From the NCBI GenBank assembly GCA_023135995.1, contig JAGLRY010000285.1, positions 1 to 6,516 on the forward strand: a stretch of 6,516 bases of DNA. The letters run 5' to 3'. Made by a program: the position numbers and the translations under genes. This document shows positions 6,300 through 6,516 of this stretch, piece after piece. The DNA comes from Candidatus Aminicenantota bacterium. GTDB taxonomy: Bacteria > Acidobacteriota > Aminicenantia > Aminicenantales > Aminicenantaceae. Below the pieces are notes generated by a model, which saw nothing but the letters and a program-made list of their open reading frames with translations, ran no database searches and was not told the DNA's origin. Numbering within the stretch: the first letter of the stretch is position 1; every line of letters starts with the position of its first letter.

Positions 6300-6331
6300 G
6301 CGCCTCATTCGTATTATTAAATTTACCTTAG

Positions 6332-6345
6332 GGTAGAATTCTACC
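6332..6345. repeat. Perfect 14-bp palindrome upstream of the lipoprotein hydrolase
   Basis: GGTAGAATTCTACC is fully self-complementary (GGTAG stem, AATT centre) and lies about 45 bp before the hydrolase ATG. It could be an operator or a weak hairpin ending whatever is transcribed from the right. It overlaps the stop of the small ORF at 6341-6508. Function is not shown. Confidence 0.5.
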
Positions 6346-6508
6346 ATTTATCTATATAGACGTAACAGCCCATCTTCTGGTTGTCATTTTCGACAATTCG
6401 CGGCTCAATATCCGCGATGGCCTGAATGCCCGAAAGCTGAGTTGTCAGACTTCGATTGCAGCGAAAATCCACATAGGCTTCCTCTTTGTTCCTGCGAAGG
6501 TTCGGATT
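6341..6508 (-). CDS. Possible small or 3'-terminal ORF, unknown function
   Basis: This minus-strand frame is open for 55 codons and ends IVENDNQKMGCYVYIDKW then TAG. Two TGA codons precede it (6514-6509), so it is either a remnant of a longer gene cut off by a frameshift or insertion, or a small gene starting at GTG 6472 behind AGAGGA (43 residues). The composition looks protein-like, but I recognise no family. It overlaps the transposase-like remnant in another frame, and both cannot be fully real over the shared bases. Confidence 0.25.
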   Translation of the reverse strand, partial: NPNLRRNKEEAYVDFRCNRSLTTQLSGIQAIADIEPRIVENDNQKMGCYVYIDKW

Positions 6509-6516
6509 TCATCAGC
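6445..6516 (-). pseudogene. Possible transposase remnant running off the right edge
   Basis: The frame open at the window edge reads ADEIRTFAGTKRKPMWIFAA then IEV and a TGA at 6447-6445. The D-E-[IL]-R-x-F-x-G-x-K...W-x-F-x-x-I-[DE]-V pattern resembles the start of the catalytic core in some DDE transposases, where the chain would normally go on with a Trp-Ser-Arg stretch. Here it stops at once, which suggests a truncated or disabled copy. Only 23 codons are visible, so the call is tentative. Confidence 0.3.

Noticed and set aside
6288..6347. Upstream extension of the lipoprotein hydrolase to the ATG at 6347.
   Set aside because: It would put 20 residues ahead of the lipoprotein signal peptide and has no ribosome binding site; the ATG at 6287 has GGAGGG at ideal spacing.

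Overview
The window reads as a piece of chromosome from a Gram-negative, probably heterotrophic and peptide-using bacterium. The support is a lipoprotein signal peptide, two further exported peptidases, good Shine-Dalgarno sequences and sigma70-like promoters. The lineage cannot be fixed from the sequence. A peptide-degrading environmental phylum (Acidobacteriota/Aminicenantes-like, or a deltaproteobacterial relative) would fit, but that is a guess. No RNA gene, CRISPR array or complete mobile element is visible.

Layout from left to right. (1) 7-1791, minus: an exported C69-family dipeptidase, with a GTG start and a strong promoter about 150 bp upstream. (2) 1792-2046: a 255-bp gap holding that promoter and two copies of a 20-bp, nearly palindromic repeat placed 36 bp apart, the second touching the stop codon of the next gene. 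(3) 2047-2757 and 2812-3945, minus: an apparent two-gene operon with an exported S58 (DmpA/BapA-type) self-cleaving aminopeptidase first and an aspartate/glutamate racemase-family protein second. (4) 3946-4086: a divergent control region with back-to-back promoters and a 14+14-bp inverted-repeat operator carrying two TGTACA cores. (5) 4087-4661, plus: a Phd/YefM antitoxin and a RelE-family toxin overlapping by one base. (6) 4710-6287, minus: a lipoprotein with an S33 (proline iminopeptidase-like) alpha/beta hydrolase domain and a C-terminal TPR-like domain. (7) 6288-6516: its leader with a perfect 14-bp palindrome, then ambiguous remnants, one of which resembles a transposase fragment.

Three enzymes appear to act outside the cytoplasm on short peptides (C69, S58, S33-like), and the racemase could interconvert D- and L-forms of released acidic amino acids inside the cell. 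A peptide-scavenging neighbourhood, perhaps able to use D-residue peptides, is a reasonable inference but not proven. The toxin-antitoxin pair sits between the peptidase genes as an independent, autoregulated module. I saw no clearly new system. The items most worth a second look are the operator, the repeat pair, the hydrolase-TPR fusion, the altered active-site neighbour in the racemase and the right-edge remnants.
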